34,564 nt of DNA from Candidatus Zhuqueibacterota bacterium (GTDB lineage Bacteria; Zhuqueibacterota; Zhuqueibacteria; Residuimicrobiales; JAFGEC01). The stretch spans positions 1 to 34,564 of the forward strand of contig JAFGEC010000173.1 in NCBI GenBank assembly GCA_016931775.1, given 5' to 3'. Below the pieces are notes generated by a model, which worked only from the letters and a program-made list of their open reading frames with translations, was not told where the DNA came from and did not search any database. Positions 25,915-34,564 of the stretch are shown in pieces; positions within the stretch are counted from its first letter, which is position 1; each line of letters begins with the position of its first letter. The translations under genes were made by a program, and so were the position numbers.

Positions 25915-28331
25915 AACCGTTCCTTGTAAAATTCAATACGACTCGGCAAATTATGCTCGAGCCATGGCCGGTTAAAAATCCATTTGCTCTTTAACTCAAC
26001 TGCAGAAAGCCAGTTGGAATCATCAAAATGTTTAGAGGTCCATCCGGGTATGTACAAATCACATACTTTCCAATACGGATCGCTGCATAGTAGTGGTTTA
26101 TTGTGAGGTAATTCCAGCCAAACATTTACAGCGGCTTTCCCCGTCGGATCATAGTTTTTCACATGAACCGCAAAACAATTATTTCCCTGCTGTAGTAAAT
26201 CCGTTACATCCCACACGGCCACACGTTCGGCCTCGACAATGGCCGACAGGGATCGTCTGGCGAATTTTTCGCCCAATTGCCGGTCATTGAGCCAAATTTT
26301 CACGTGCGATTCCGCAATTATTTGCAACCAGGCTTTTACCGGTTTTTCTTCAAGAACAAATTTTCGTCTTGTGTAAATTTCGGACACCGGATGAGATAAA
26401 GCCAGAGGATGGGTAATAAAAGCCGGCGGATCAGCCGAAAACATCTGCAGATGGTCGGCGGAAATATTATCCTTCTTGAGATCAAGACAGAGTTTCAACC
26501 GGTCCATCAATGCTAAAATTCGGTGTAAATTTTCAGGCCGGTTTGTGCGCAACCAAATTGTTCGGTATTTTGACTTTATTTCCATCAAATCAGCGGACAA
26601 ATTCGCCAATGCCCTGGTCACACTTGATTCGTCGTCCGGATCATATTTTTCATATTGATATAATTCCTGTTGAACGGCGGATAGGCGTCCGAACCATAGA
26701 ATCATCTCTGCACAAAGCTCAAAGATATCCAGATGTTCCTGATTTTGCCGAACCACAGAACGTAATTTTTTTAATTCCTGCATGACTCCGTTGCAAAAAA
26801 GCGGCAGCTCGCAGCTTCGCTGCGCCAGCGCTTCAAGATATTCGGGAACATAAAAGGGAAATCCGAATAAATGATCGGTTTTAAAGCCCTGAGCGGCTTT
26901 GGCTAATATATGGAATACGTGAGACAGTCCCGGATCGTAAACGCCGTAATAGTATTTAAAAAACAATTTCTCAAATTCATCGGTTTGATGACCGTTATAA
27001 TTCCATGATTTGTCTGCAGCAACAGCAAAGGGATAATAACTCAATTCACGAAAATTTGCACCACCAAAGTCACCCCAGTTTGAAGCGATAACACCTACGG
27101 CGCCGTTTTTTAACCCGCTTTGAATAAAGTGATCGATATTCGCAACGGCCGCGCCTATGTTTGGAAAAATACGGCTCCAGCTTTGTATTCCGGGAGAAAC
27201 AATATATTTGTATCCCGATTTATTAAATATTTCCGTGGATTCATAATAAGGCCGCACATCATAGTGCCAATCTACAATGATCGTATCGCGCGGAATTTGA
27301 TTGAGAATCGCGGGGTGATCGAGAATAATATCACCGTACATCATCACTTTTTTACCATGCTTTTTCACCACATCAAAAATTCGCTGGTAATGCCGGGCGT
27401 GCACGGTTGCCACTCCATGTCGCCGTGCCGCGGCCCGGCTCGCTCCCATGCCCACATCCCAGGACTCGTCCGCCCCGATATGAAAATAAACCGAACGGAA
27501 TACAGGACAAATTTCATCCAGAACATTTTGTAAAAAAGTGTAAACACCTTCATCCGTGACATTCAAAGAGCCTGCTCCCGGGAAATCCGCCAAATGCACA
27601 AATTCAGGCTGCAGCAGCAGGTTTTCATAATGACCCAAAGTTTGAAAGATAGGGATAATCTCAACGTGACGCTTATCGGCATAATCCTGCAGTTCCACAC
27701 ACTCTTCTTTTGTTAGTGCACCGCGATCCCGGCCAATGGACGGATAACAATCAAAACGGTACATGTCTTCAAGGTACGGCATATACACATTCATCTTGAA
27801 ATCCGCCAAAAAATCAATGATTTGTTTAAAATTCTCCATGGTCGAAACCTGTCCGCGACTGATATCATCGGAAATACCGCGCAGTTCAAAATCCGGCCAG
27901 TCACAAATCACACAGCCGGGGATCCCGGATGTAACAAGCTCACTTTTCGTTAACCAGTCCAGAGTTTTTATTGCATAAAAAAGCCCCCTCGATGTTTTTG
28001 CACCGATGAACAAGGCGTCGGATTCAACGATGATAACGTATCCCTCCTTTTCCATATACGGAGTGAATTTTAATTTATATTTTTCCAGCATTTTTCCCAT
28101 CTGTTCCGGGTACAAAAGATAAACAGCATGTGGGTCTTTCTCTTCCCGGTTAAATGGCTGAATGGGCAAGTCAGAAGGGAAAATTCCCCCGATAAGGTTT
28201 TTTGCCAGCTTTGAAAAAGGTCCGGTGGAAAGTATCCGGCTGATAGATTCAAAAGTTAAAAAAAAATCGGTCCGCCAGCACAACTTCGGTTTCGGCAAAA
28301 CAGGAAAAGGTTGGCTTTGTCGGGTGTTCAT
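25908..28331 (-). CDS. GH20-like beta-N-acetylhexosaminidase family glycosidase
   Basis: An 807-residue protein starting at ATG 28331 with a good AAGGTG site. An N-terminal GH20b-like alpha/beta domain (about 30-145) ends in GLFYAIKTL. The barrel then begins at DFELRGISDDISRG (148-160), and the catalytic Asp-Glu pair sits in HIGADES (D288, E289), the typical GH20 pair for substrate-assisted cleavage. After helical residues, a C-terminal beta-sandwich (about 680-800) resembles galactose-binding domains of GH2 proteins. No signal peptide is seen, so it is probably cytoplasmic, unlike the beta-galactosidase. GH20 enzymes remove terminal GlcNAc or GalNAc; whether this one does, or acts on another sugar, cannot be told. 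The stop codon is in the AT-rich inverted repeat. Confidence 0.84.
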   Translation of the reverse strand: MNTRQSQPFPVLPKPKLCWRTDFFLTFESISRILSTGPFSKLAKNLIGGIFPSDLPIQPFNREEKDPHAVYLLYPEQMGKMLEKYKLKFTPYMEKEGYVIIVESDALFIGAKTSRGLFYAIKTLDWLTKSELVTSGIPGCVICDWPDFELRGISDDISRGQVSTMENFKQIIDFLADFKMNVYMPYLEDMYRFDCYPSIGRDRGALTKEECVELQDYADKRHVEIIPIFQTLGHYENLLLQPEFVHLADFPGAGSLNVTDEGVYTFLQNVLDEICPVFRSVYFHIGADESWDVGMGASRAAARRHGVATVHARHYQRIFDVVKKHGKKVMMYGDIILDHPAILNQIPRDTIIVDWHYDVRPYYESTEIFNKSGYKYIVSPGIQSWSRIFPNIGAAVANIDHFIQSGLKNGAVGVIASNWGDFGGANFRELSYYPFAVAADKSWNYNGHQTDEFEKLFFKYYYGVYDPGLSHVFHILAKAAQGFKTDHLFGFPFYVPEYLEALAQRSCELPLFCNGVMQELKKLRSVVRQNQEHLDIFELCAEMILWFGRLSAVQQELYQYEKYDPDDESSVTRALANLSADLMEIKSKYRTIWLRTNRPENLHRILALMDRLKLCLDLKKDNISADHLQMFSADPPAFITHPLALSHPVSEIYTRRKFVLEEKPVKAWLQIIAESHVKIWLNDRQLGEKFARRSLSAIVEAERVAVWDVTDLLQQGNNCFAVHVKNYDPTGKAAVNVWLELPHNKPLLCSDPYWKVCDLYIPGWTSKHFDDSNWLSAVELKSKWIFNRPWLEHNLPSRIEFYKERFL

Positions 28332-28461
28332 GGTTCACCTTCGGTTATATTTATATTTTTTTATTCTCCTATTCTATGAATTAATATGACGAAATTCAAG
28401 AAATAATCATTGAAAAAATTGTTTTTTTTTATCATTTTGATTAAAAGGAATCGAGTGTAAA

Positions 28462-29757
28462 ATGAGCCGTCAAAAAATCGTATTTTTTTGGTTCCGCAGA
28501 GACTTGCGTTATCATGACAATGCAGGATTATTCCACGCCCTCTCCTCAGGGCACCCGGTTCTGCCTTTGTATATTTTTGATTCAAATATATTAAACAAAT
28601 TGCCCCGCTTTGATCCCCGTGCCATATTCATTCACCGGTCGTTGCACGAGCTGAGCAAAAAACACAGCGGCATTCTCGTAAAATACGGCGAGCCCATAAA
28701 AATTTGGCAACAACTTGTAAAAGAATACCGGCCGGAGGCGGTCTATTTTAACCGGGACTATGAACCTGCTGCCGTTCTTCGCGATAATAAGATCAAGGCA
28801 TTTTTAAAAAGCTACAACATACCTGTTTATGATTTTAAGGACCAAGTGATTTTTGAAAAACAGGAAATTTGCAAAAACGACGGAGCCCCATACACGGTAT
28901 ATACTCCATACAAAAATAAATGGCTTGAGATCCTGCACAGGAATACAATGCCCCATTTTACCAGTGAAAAATTAATGGACCGATTTTTATCCTTTCATTC
29001 GCCGACCATGCCAACGCTTGAAGAAATGAATTTTGAAAATAAAAATTTCCCTTTTCCTGAAAAAGAAATACCGCGGGATATTATTCAGAGCTACCATAAA
29101 ACCAGAGATTATCCTGCCATTCATGGAACCAGCAGGCTGGGCCTTCATATCCGATTCGGCACGCTGAGCATAAGAGAATTGGTGCAGGCCGGTTTAATGT
29201 ACAATGAAACATGGCTGTCGGAACTGATATGGCGCGAATTTTTTATTTCCATTCTGGCCGCCTTTCCTCATGTAGTCGACACCTCATTTCGGCACAAATA
29301 CGACCAAATTCCCTGGCTCAACAATCCGAAAGACCTGAAAAGATGGTGTAATGGTGAGACGGGGTATCCGATTGTGGATGCAGGGATGCGAGAGCTGAAT
29401 GTGACCGGTTTTATGCATAATCGCGTCAGAATGATCACAGCCAGTTTTCTCACCAAACACTTGCTCATCGATTGGCGGTGGGGAGAGCGATACTTTGCGG
29501 AAAAGTTATTGGATTACGACCTGGCAGCCAATAACGGCAACTGGCAATGGGCGGCGGGAACAGGATGCGATGCGGCGCCGTATTTCCGGATATTTAATCC
29601 CGAACGCCAAACGGCCCGGTTCGATCCTGATGAAGAATACATTCAAAAATGGGTTCCGGAACGGAACAGAGCGAACTATTCGCCGCCCATTGTTGAACAT
29701 TCTTTTGCGCGTCAGCGCGCCCTGGAAACATATAAAAAGGCGCTTTTAAATTCGTAA
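28462..29757 (+). CDS. phr: Class I deoxyribodipyrimidine photolyase / cryptochrome family
   Basis: A 431-residue flavoprotein, slightly shorter than E. coli PhrB (472). The N-terminal antenna-chromophore Rossmann domain starts FFWFRRDLRYHDN. The FAD domain shows TSRLGLHIRFG (223-233), IWREFF (256-261), VDAGMRELNVTGFMHNRVRM (305-324), DWRWGERYF (337-345) and NGNWQWAAGTGCDAAPYFRIFNP (358-380), with several conserved Trp. Class I photolyases repair cyclobutane pyrimidine dimers with blue light; a (6-4) or cryptochrome role cannot be excluded. It is divergent from the GH20 gene with 130 bp between them (a weak TTGAAA-N17-CATTTT match lies at 28410-28438), and it precedes the carotenoid genes, a common arrangement for light-stress functions. 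Confidence 0.9.
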   Translation: MSRQKIVFFWFRRDLRYHDNAGLFHALSSGHPVLPLYIFDSNILNKLPRFDPRAIFIHRSLHELSKKHSGILVKYGEPIKIWQQLVKEYRPEAVYFNRDYEPAAVLRDNKIKAFLKSYNIPVYDFKDQVIFEKQEICKNDGAPYTVYTPYKNKWLEILHRNTMPHFTSEKLMDRFLSFHSPTMPTLEEMNFENKNFPFPEKEIPRDIIQSYHKTRDYPAIHGTSRLGLHIRFGTLSIRELVQAGLMYNETWLSELIWREFFISILAAFPHVVDTSFRHKYDQIPWLNNPKDLKRWCNGETGYPIVDAGMRELNVTGFMHNRVRMITASFLTKHLLIDWRWGERYFAEKLLDYDLAANNGNWQWAAGTGCDAAPYFRIFNPERQTARFDPDEEYIQKWVPERNRANYSPPIVEHSFARQRALETYKKALLNS

Positions 29758-29863
29758 TGAGTAAACATCCGTATGTGATGAACGGAAAATTCTGAAAATT
29801 TATAAATTAAAACGGAATGTCCGGTATAAAAAATGCGTTAAATCAAACAAAAAAAGGAATTAA

Positions 29864-30409
29864 ATGTTATCTTTGAAACACATATACATTTTGCTCATTT
29901 TTTGTGGGATATCGGTAAAAAACAGCATGTCGACAGATTTGGTGAAGGGCCGCGATCTGTTTTATAAAAGCATTGAGGATAAAAGGTATTTAATGCAAGG
30001 ACTTTTAATTTTTGAATCGTTAAAAAATAACCCGGATTTTGAAGGTCGGGCTGTGACATATATCGGAGCGTTGACGGCTCTGAAAGGAAAGCATGCATTC
30101 TGGCCGATGCATAAATATCAATACACACAAAAGGGTCTGGCGATCATGGATGAGGGTATTGAAAAAAGTCCCGATGATATCGAAGCGCTCTTTATTCACG
30201 GCATGACCTGTTTTTATTTGCCGTTCTTTTTTCATCGGTCGCAGGATGCGCAGGAAAAATTTAAAAAAATAATTACACTTTTGCCCGATCATGTACACAA
30301 TTACGATCCGGAATTGGTAAAAAACGTTATTCAGTTTATCAAGGAAAACATCCAGCTGGATGAAGAAAGCCGGAAAATCATAAAAGAATTAATAAATAAT
30401 GAAAAGTGA
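29864..30409 (+). CDS. Small exported TPR-like protein, function unknown
   Basis: A 181-residue protein with a good AAAGGA site ahead of the ATG. Its first 20 residues are hydrophobic with a lysine, probably a signal peptide or anchor; no lipobox Cys is obvious. The body is helical, with TPR-like stretches such as GLAIMDEGIEKSPDDIEALF and AQEKFKKIITLLPD. I do not recognise a named family. Its 3' end overlaps the lycopene cyclase by 11 bp, so it is probably co-translated with the carotenoid genes. A scaffold or assembly role for membrane carotenoid enzymes would fit the position, but that is inference. Confidence 0.72.
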   Translation: MLSLKHIYILLIFCGISVKNSMSTDLVKGRDLFYKSIEDKRYLMQGLLIFESLKNNPDFEGRAVTYIGALTALKGKHAFWPMHKYQYTQKGLAIMDEGIEKSPDDIEALFIHGMTCFYLPFFFHRSQDAQEKFKKIITLLPDHVHNYDPELVKNVIQFIKENIQLDEESRKIIKELINNEK

Positions 30410-31070
30410 GTACCTGTTATTCAATATTGTTATAATGATCGGTCCGATTTTGTCCAGTTTTGACCGGAAAGTCTATTTTTATCAACACTGGCGGCACGCT
30501 GTGACGGCAAGTGTGCTGGTAATGATTCCTTATATTGTATGGGATTTTTTGGTAACGGGCAATCATTGGTGGTTTAACAGGGATTATACACTGGATGTGC
30601 GTTTTTTACACCTGCCGTTGGGTGAGTGGCTGTTTTTTATTTCAATTCCCTTTGCTTGCCTTTTCGTTTGGCAGATCATGGATATAAAACCGGGTGGCAA
30701 AACATGTCGTATTTGTTATCTGGTGGTATTCATTTTAATCCCGATATCCGTTATTTTGATGACAACAGGAAAACAATATACTGCGTTGGTGGTTTTAGCA
30801 GCATCGGTCACGGTTATTTTGGATTTTATGTTAAAAACAAAAATTTTATTTCAGCGTAAAACGCTTTATTATTTTGGAATAGTAACCGCATTCATTTTGG
30901 CATTTAATGGATATCTCACAGCACGGCCGGTCGTGCTTTACAATCCAAAAGTCCAGTTGGGCTTTCGAATTTTCACCATACCGGTGGAGGATTTTCTATA
31001 CGGTTACGGCCACATTTTTTTATGTATCATCGTGTATCAAGGATTGAAAAAAATTGCAAAAAAGCGTTAG
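30399..31070 (+). CDS. Lycopene cyclase, fused CrtYc-CrtYd type
   Basis: A 223-residue membrane protein with six or seven hydrophobic segments and two tandem lycopene-cyclase domains. The second holds the PVEDFLYG motif of the family (P-x-E-D). The first has PLGEWLFF (P73-E76), in which the first Glu of the usual P-x-E-E/D pattern is Gly. WDFLVTGNHWWFNRDYT is another conserved stretch. Fused CrtYcd proteins close the ends of lycopene into beta rings in the membrane; related bacterial genes encode the halves separately. It overlaps the upstream TPR-like gene by 11 bp and the next desaturase by 17 bp. Whether one or both ends are cyclised cannot be told. Confidence 0.87.
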   Translation: MKSEYLLFNIVIMIGPILSSFDRKVYFYQHWRHAVTASVLVMIPYIVWDFLVTGNHWWFNRDYTLDVRFLHLPLGEWLFFISIPFACLFVWQIMDIKPGGKTCRICYLVVFILIPISVILMTTGKQYTALVVLAASVTVILDFMLKTKILFQRKTLYYFGIVTAFILAFNGYLTARPVVLYNPKVQLGFRIFTIPVEDFLYGYGHIFLCIIVYQGLKKIAKKR

Positions 31071-32526
31071 CATCATCGGAGGCGGCCTGGCAGGTCTTGC
31101 AGGTGCTATTTATCTGGCTCGAAATGGGTTTAAAGTAAAACTATTCGAAAAAAATTCAAAGACGGGTGGAAAAGCCAACGAAATCCGGCTCGGTCCTTAC
31201 CGGTTTGACACAGGGCCGTCTCTTTTAACCATGCCGTTTGTCCTTCAAGATTTACTGGGTGACTCGCTTCACGAACTCGGTTTGCAGCCTGTCGAACCTG
31301 TTTGTCGTTACTTTTTTGCCGACGGCAGTTCTCTGGATACCAGTTCTGACAGAAAAAAAATGCTCGAAAATTTGTACCGTTTTTCACCGTCGAGTGCGGA
31401 TGAGTATCTGAAATTTATCAACCACAGCAAACGTATTTACCAGCGCACCGCAGATGTGTTTCTTTTTTCTCCCATTCATGAAATCAAAAAACTCATAAGG
31501 TTAAAATACCTTCCCACTTTGCTGAAATTTTATCAAATAGACCCCTTTCGCACTGTTCATCAATCGGTATCCGCATTTTTCACCGATCACCGCCTGATTC
31601 AACTTTTCGATCGATATGCAACCTACAACGGCTCAAATCCCTTTCAGGCGCCCGCAACACTCAATATCATTCCTTTTGTTGAATATGAACTCAAAAGCTG
31701 CTATATTAAGAACGGAATGTATCGGCTTGTAGAATTACTGGTAAAACTCGCCCAAAACCTGGATGTTGAAATTTGCACATCACATAGCGTAGAAAAAATA
31801 CTATATAACACCAATGGCGTAACCGGGATTGTCGCAAACGGCCGGCATTTCAAGTCAAACTATGTTTTAAGCAATATGGATGTGGTGCAAACATGGCAAC
31901 GGCTTATAGACGGTTTTGACAATTATCAAAAAAAACTGGACCGGTTGGAACCGTCGCTTTCGGGACTGGTTTTTTTATGGGGAATCGAAGGCCGTTTTGA
32001 CCGTTTGAAGCATCACAATATCTTTTTTTCATCAAACTATGAAAAGGAATTCCGGGAAATTTTTGCGGAAGGCATATTCCCCTCTGAACCGACGGTATAT
32101 ATCGCGATTACCAGCAAAAAAGATCCAAATCACGCCCCTGAAAACGGAGAGAACTGGTTTGTTCTGGTCAATATGCCTTTTATCAACAAAAACCTGAATA
32201 TGGATAAAGCCATACAACAAATTCGAATCCATACTATATCAATCCTGGGCCGTCACGGAATTAAAATCAAAGACAAAATCAAAATGGAAAAAATCCTGAC
32301 ACCAAACGATTTTGATAATTTGTATAACAGTAACAAAGGCAGTATATACGGATTGTCTTCTAACAGTAAAAGCTCGGCTTTTAAGCGGCCGCCTAACAGG
32401 GACAGGAGGATTAAAAATTTATACTTTGCCGGTGGATCGACACATCCCGGTGGCGGAATTCCTCTTGTCCTGCTATCCGGGAAAATTGCCGCACAACTGA
32501 TAACCGAAAAAAAGGAAAACAGGTGA
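31054..32526 (+). CDS. crtD: CrtD-like carotenoid 3,4-desaturase
   Basis: A 490-residue FAD-dependent desaturase starting at TTG 31054 within the cyclase gene. The dinucleotide-binding loop GGGLAGLAGA is at residues 9-18. The middle has RYATYNGSNPFQAPATLNIIP and the C-terminus GGSTHPGGGIPLVLLSGK, where GGGIPL fits CrtD-type desaturases better than the GAGIPG of CrtI. CrtD adds a double bond at C3-C4 of 1-hydroxylated acyclic ends, as in myxol, saproxanthin or flexixanthin synthesis. The hydroxylase (CrtC or CruF) is not in the window. CrtI/CrtD functions can be swapped, so the assignment is by motif comparison with the neighbouring gene. Confidence 0.82.
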   Translation: MQKSVSIIGGGLAGLAGAIYLARNGFKVKLFEKNSKTGGKANEIRLGPYRFDTGPSLLTMPFVLQDLLGDSLHELGLQPVEPVCRYFFADGSSLDTSSDRKKMLENLYRFSPSSADEYLKFINHSKRIYQRTADVFLFSPIHEIKKLIRLKYLPTLLKFYQIDPFRTVHQSVSAFFTDHRLIQLFDRYATYNGSNPFQAPATLNIIPFVEYELKSCYIKNGMYRLVELLVKLAQNLDVEICTSHSVEKILYNTNGVTGIVANGRHFKSNYVLSNMDVVQTWQRLIDGFDNYQKKLDRLEPSLSGLVFLWGIEGRFDRLKHHNIFFSSNYEKEFREIFAEGIFPSEPTVYIAITSKKDPNHAPENGENWFVLVNMPFINKNLNMDKAIQQIRIHTISILGRHGIKIKDKIKMEKILTPNDFDNLYNSNKGSIYGLSSNSKSSAFKRPPNRDRRIKNLYFAGGSTHPGGGIPLVLLSGKIAAQLITEKKENR

Positions 32527-32527
32527 C

Positions 32528-34009
32528 ATGCATATTATTATCATTGGATCGGGTTTTGGCGGACTTGCACTGGGGATTCGGCTTCAGTCACATGGATATA
32601 TGGTAACCATAATGGAAAAAAACGCGTTTGTCGGCGGACATGCGTACCCTTTTGAAAAAAATGGTTACAAATTTGATATGGGACCTTCACTAATAACCGC
32701 CACCAGCGTCATTGACAGGCTGTTCGAGACCGCCGGTTATAAAAGAAACGAGAAACTTGAATTCGTCAAATTGGAACCCTATTACCGGATTATTTTTCAC
32801 GACGACACATTTATCGATTATTCCGGCGATACGCAACGAATGACCGAACAAATGTCAAAATTTAACAAACGTGATGCGAAAAATTACCATAAATTTATGC
32901 GGATTTCAAAAAAAATCTATGATGCCGTTATTCTCAAGGGATTGGGCAGCACACCCTTTATGGACTGGGGAACCATGCTAAAGTTTGTGCCCCAGGCGGT
33001 CCGGCTGGGTGCGATTTTACCGGCTTTTACTTTTACAAAGCGATATTTCAAGGATCCTCGCCACCGTTTTACCTTTTCCTTCCATCCGTTGTTTATCGGC
33101 GGCAATCCGTTCCGCGCTCCGGCGGTATACCAGATGATTCCCTACCTGGAAAAAGAAGAAGGAGTCTGGTACACCATGGGTGGAATGACCACACTGGTCA
33201 ACTCCCTTAAGGACCTGTTCCTGCAAACCGGCGGACGAATTATGACCAATACCGAGGTTAAAAAAATCAACGTACGAAACAATCAAGCCGTCGGCGTTAC
33301 AACAAATGATACTTATTACCCGGCAGACGCCGTTGTCTCCAATGCGGATTTTCTACATACCTATAAAGAACTTTTACCTACACACATCCGCAAGCACTGG
33401 ACGGATAAAAAATTGCAAAAACTACACTATTCCATGAGTGCATTCCTTTTATTTCTCGGTGTCAAAACCAGCGTACCTAAAATATTACACCATACTATTA
33501 TTCTTTCAAAGCGTTACAAAACACTTTTAAGCGACATTTTTGATCGAAAAATTTTACCTGATGATTTTTCAATGTACATACACGCCCCGACAAAAACCGA
33601 TCCCTCGATGGCACCACCTGGGTGCGAAAGTATATTTATTCTTGTCCCTGTTGCGAACCTGCAAGGCAATATCGACTGGCAAACCAAAACGCCAGAGTTT
33701 ACTGAGCGTATTTTAAATTTTTTAGAAAATAAATTGGGCGTTCCGGGCTTGAAAAAAAATATCCAGGTATTGGAATCATTTACACCTTTGGACTTTATGT
33801 CCAAACAAAATGCGACCTATGGCAGTGCATGGGGCGTTGAACCCAAATTAACACAAACCGGCATCTTTCGTCCGTTTAACAAATGCCCCGATATCGACAG
33901 GTTTTATCTTGTTGGCGCCAGTACGCATCCGGGAGCCGGACTTCCCGGTGTCTTGATGACGGCAGAAACCACCGAAAAATTAGTTGTCAAAGATTTGAAA
34001 AATGGATAA
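32528..34009 (+). CDS. crtI: CrtI-type phytoene desaturase
   Basis: A 493-residue FAD-dependent desaturase, one base after crtD, with AGGTGA just upstream of its ATG. The loop GSGFGGLALG is at residues 7-16, followed by the EK-x-A-FVGGHA and DMGPSLIT stretches of CrtI. The C-terminus ends GASTHPGAGLPGVLMTAE, the flavin-contact motif of phytoene desaturases. It most likely turns phytoene into lycopene through successive desaturations in the membrane. It differs from CrtD in the C-terminal motif and overlaps the crtB start by 8 bp. Together the two genes make the usual desaturase pair of monocyclic carotenoid loci. Confidence 0.88.
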   Translation: MHIIIIGSGFGGLALGIRLQSHGYMVTIMEKNAFVGGHAYPFEKNGYKFDMGPSLITATSVIDRLFETAGYKRNEKLEFVKLEPYYRIIFHDDTFIDYSGDTQRMTEQMSKFNKRDAKNYHKFMRISKKIYDAVILKGLGSTPFMDWGTMLKFVPQAVRLGAILPAFTFTKRYFKDPRHRFTFSFHPLFIGGNPFRAPAVYQMIPYLEKEEGVWYTMGGMTTLVNSLKDLFLQTGGRIMTNTEVKKINVRNNQAVGVTTNDTYYPADAVVSNADFLHTYKELLPTHIRKHWTDKKLQKLHYSMSAFLLFLGVKTSVPKILHHTIILSKRYKTLLSDIFDRKILPDDFSMYIHAPTKTDPSMAPPGCESIFILVPVANLQGNIDWQTKTPEFTERILNFLENKLGVPGLKKNIQVLESFTPLDFMSKQNATYGSAWGVEPKLTQTGIFRPFNKCPDIDRFYLVGASTHPGAGLPGVLMTAETTEKLVVKDLKNG

Positions 34010-34564
34010 ATTTTGGCAAAAAAATAAATCAGCGTTTCTTTATGCAAGAGAGCTTACAAAAGAGTATTCGAAAAGCTTTTATGTTTCATCTTTGCTATTA
34101 CCGAAACCGCAACGTTGGGCGACCTTTGCCGTGTATGGATTTTGCCGGTACGTCGATAATTTAATTGATAAACCTCGAAAAAGGACAGCCGAGGACATTA
34201 GAACCGAAATCGAGAATCTAAAATCCGAATTGACACTCGCCTACCAGTCGGGTGAATCCGAACATCCTGTGATTTCACCGTTTATAACAACTGCCCTTCA
34301 CTTTGATATCCCTATCGAATATCCGCTTGAACTGATAACCGGTGTGCTCATGGACCTTGACAAAAAAATTTATCAGACATTTGATGATCTATACCTGTTT
34401 TGCTATCGTGTGGCCGGTGTGGTCGGTTTGATGATGACCCATATTACCGGATATACCAACAAGGACGCTTTTGTATGTGCGGAAAAACTGGGAATCGCGT
34501 TTCAATTGACCAACATTTTGCGTGATATCAAGGAAGACAAGGATATGGGACGCATTTACATTCC
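34002..34564 (+). CDS. crtB: Phytoene synthase CrtB (3'-truncated by window end)
   Basis: The ATG at 34002 overlaps the crtI stop by 8 bp. The frame stays open to the last base, giving 187 complete codons of a protein usually near 280-300 residues. It shows the first Asp-rich site CRYVDNLID (DxxxD) and the second in QLTNILRDIKEDKDMGRIY, both of which bind the diphosphate groups through magnesium, plus KSFYVSSLLLP near residue 24. CrtB joins two geranylgeranyl diphosphates head to head to make phytoene. It is the last visible gene in the carotenoid operon; the C-terminus and any later genes lie outside. Confidence 0.92.
   Translation, partial: MDKFWQKNKSAFLYARELTKEYSKSFYVSSLLLPKPQRWATFAVYGFCRYVDNLIDKPRKRTAEDIRTEIENLKSELTLAYQSGESEHPVISPFITTALHFDIPIEYPLELITGVLMDLDKKIYQTFDDLYLFCYRVAGVVGLMMTHITGYTNKDAFVCAEKLGIAFQLTNILRDIKEDKDMGRIYI

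Noticed and set aside
30399-31070. Two separate cyclase genes (CrtYc and CrtYd)
   Set aside because: A single uninterrupted frame holds both domains, so it is a fusion.

Overview
The window (about 42% GC by eye, AT-rich gaps, coupled genes) reads as a Gram-negative bacterium. The deep FCB-type flavour (a DUF4292-like outer-membrane lipoprotein, a YfhO protein, a fused CrtYcd-type lycopene cyclase, a CrtD/CrtI pair, a secreted LacZ carrying a LamG domain) suggests a Bacteroidota, Ignavibacteria or Calditrichota-like lineage. That placement is inference from gene content, not a database result. I see no rRNA, tRNA, CRISPR array, insertion sequence or prophage gene.

Region 1 (1-13872), surface polysaccharide and envelope. 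After a possible gene tail come a TPR lipoprotein and a DUF4292/LolB-like lipoprotein overlapping by 4 bp. They are followed by two GT2 glycosyltransferases, a YfhO-type membrane protein, a GT4 glycosyltransferase, a polysaccharide-deacetylase-like protein and a sulfotransferase, nearly all overlapping or a few bases apart on the + strand. A GT4 glycosyltransferase and a Wzx-type flippase converge on them from the - strand. Together they look like part of a locus for a modified (deacetylated or sulfated) exported glycan. No polymerase or priming transferase is in view.

Region 2 (13873-18764), hydrogen metabolism. A divergent intergenic region carries a plausible promoter for a three-gene hydB-hydA-hydC operon encoding an NAD(P)-linked trimeric [FeFe] hydrogenase of the confurcating/bifurcating HydABC/Hnd type. 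HydB has two tandem N-terminal thioredoxin-like [2Fe-2S] domains instead of one, and HydA has a Cys-to-Ser change in the L1 H-cluster motif together with an extra Cys 22 residues further on. Maturases HydEFG are not in the window.

Region 3 (18821-28331, - strand), glycan degradation plus a helicase. A secreted GH2 beta-galactosidase with a LamG domain inserted near the end of its catalytic barrel, a SWIM/SNF2 helicase, and a leaderless GH20-like hexosaminidase.

Region 4 (28462-34564, + strand), light protection. A class I photolyase-type flavoprotein, a small exported TPR-like protein of unknown function, then lycopene cyclase, CrtD-like desaturase, CrtI phytoene desaturase and CrtB phytoene synthase (cut by the window end). 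The carotenoid genes overlap and are probably one operon. CrtB would make phytoene, CrtI desaturate it to lycopene, the cyclase close one or both ends, and CrtD desaturate a hydroxylated end; the hydroxylase is not in view.
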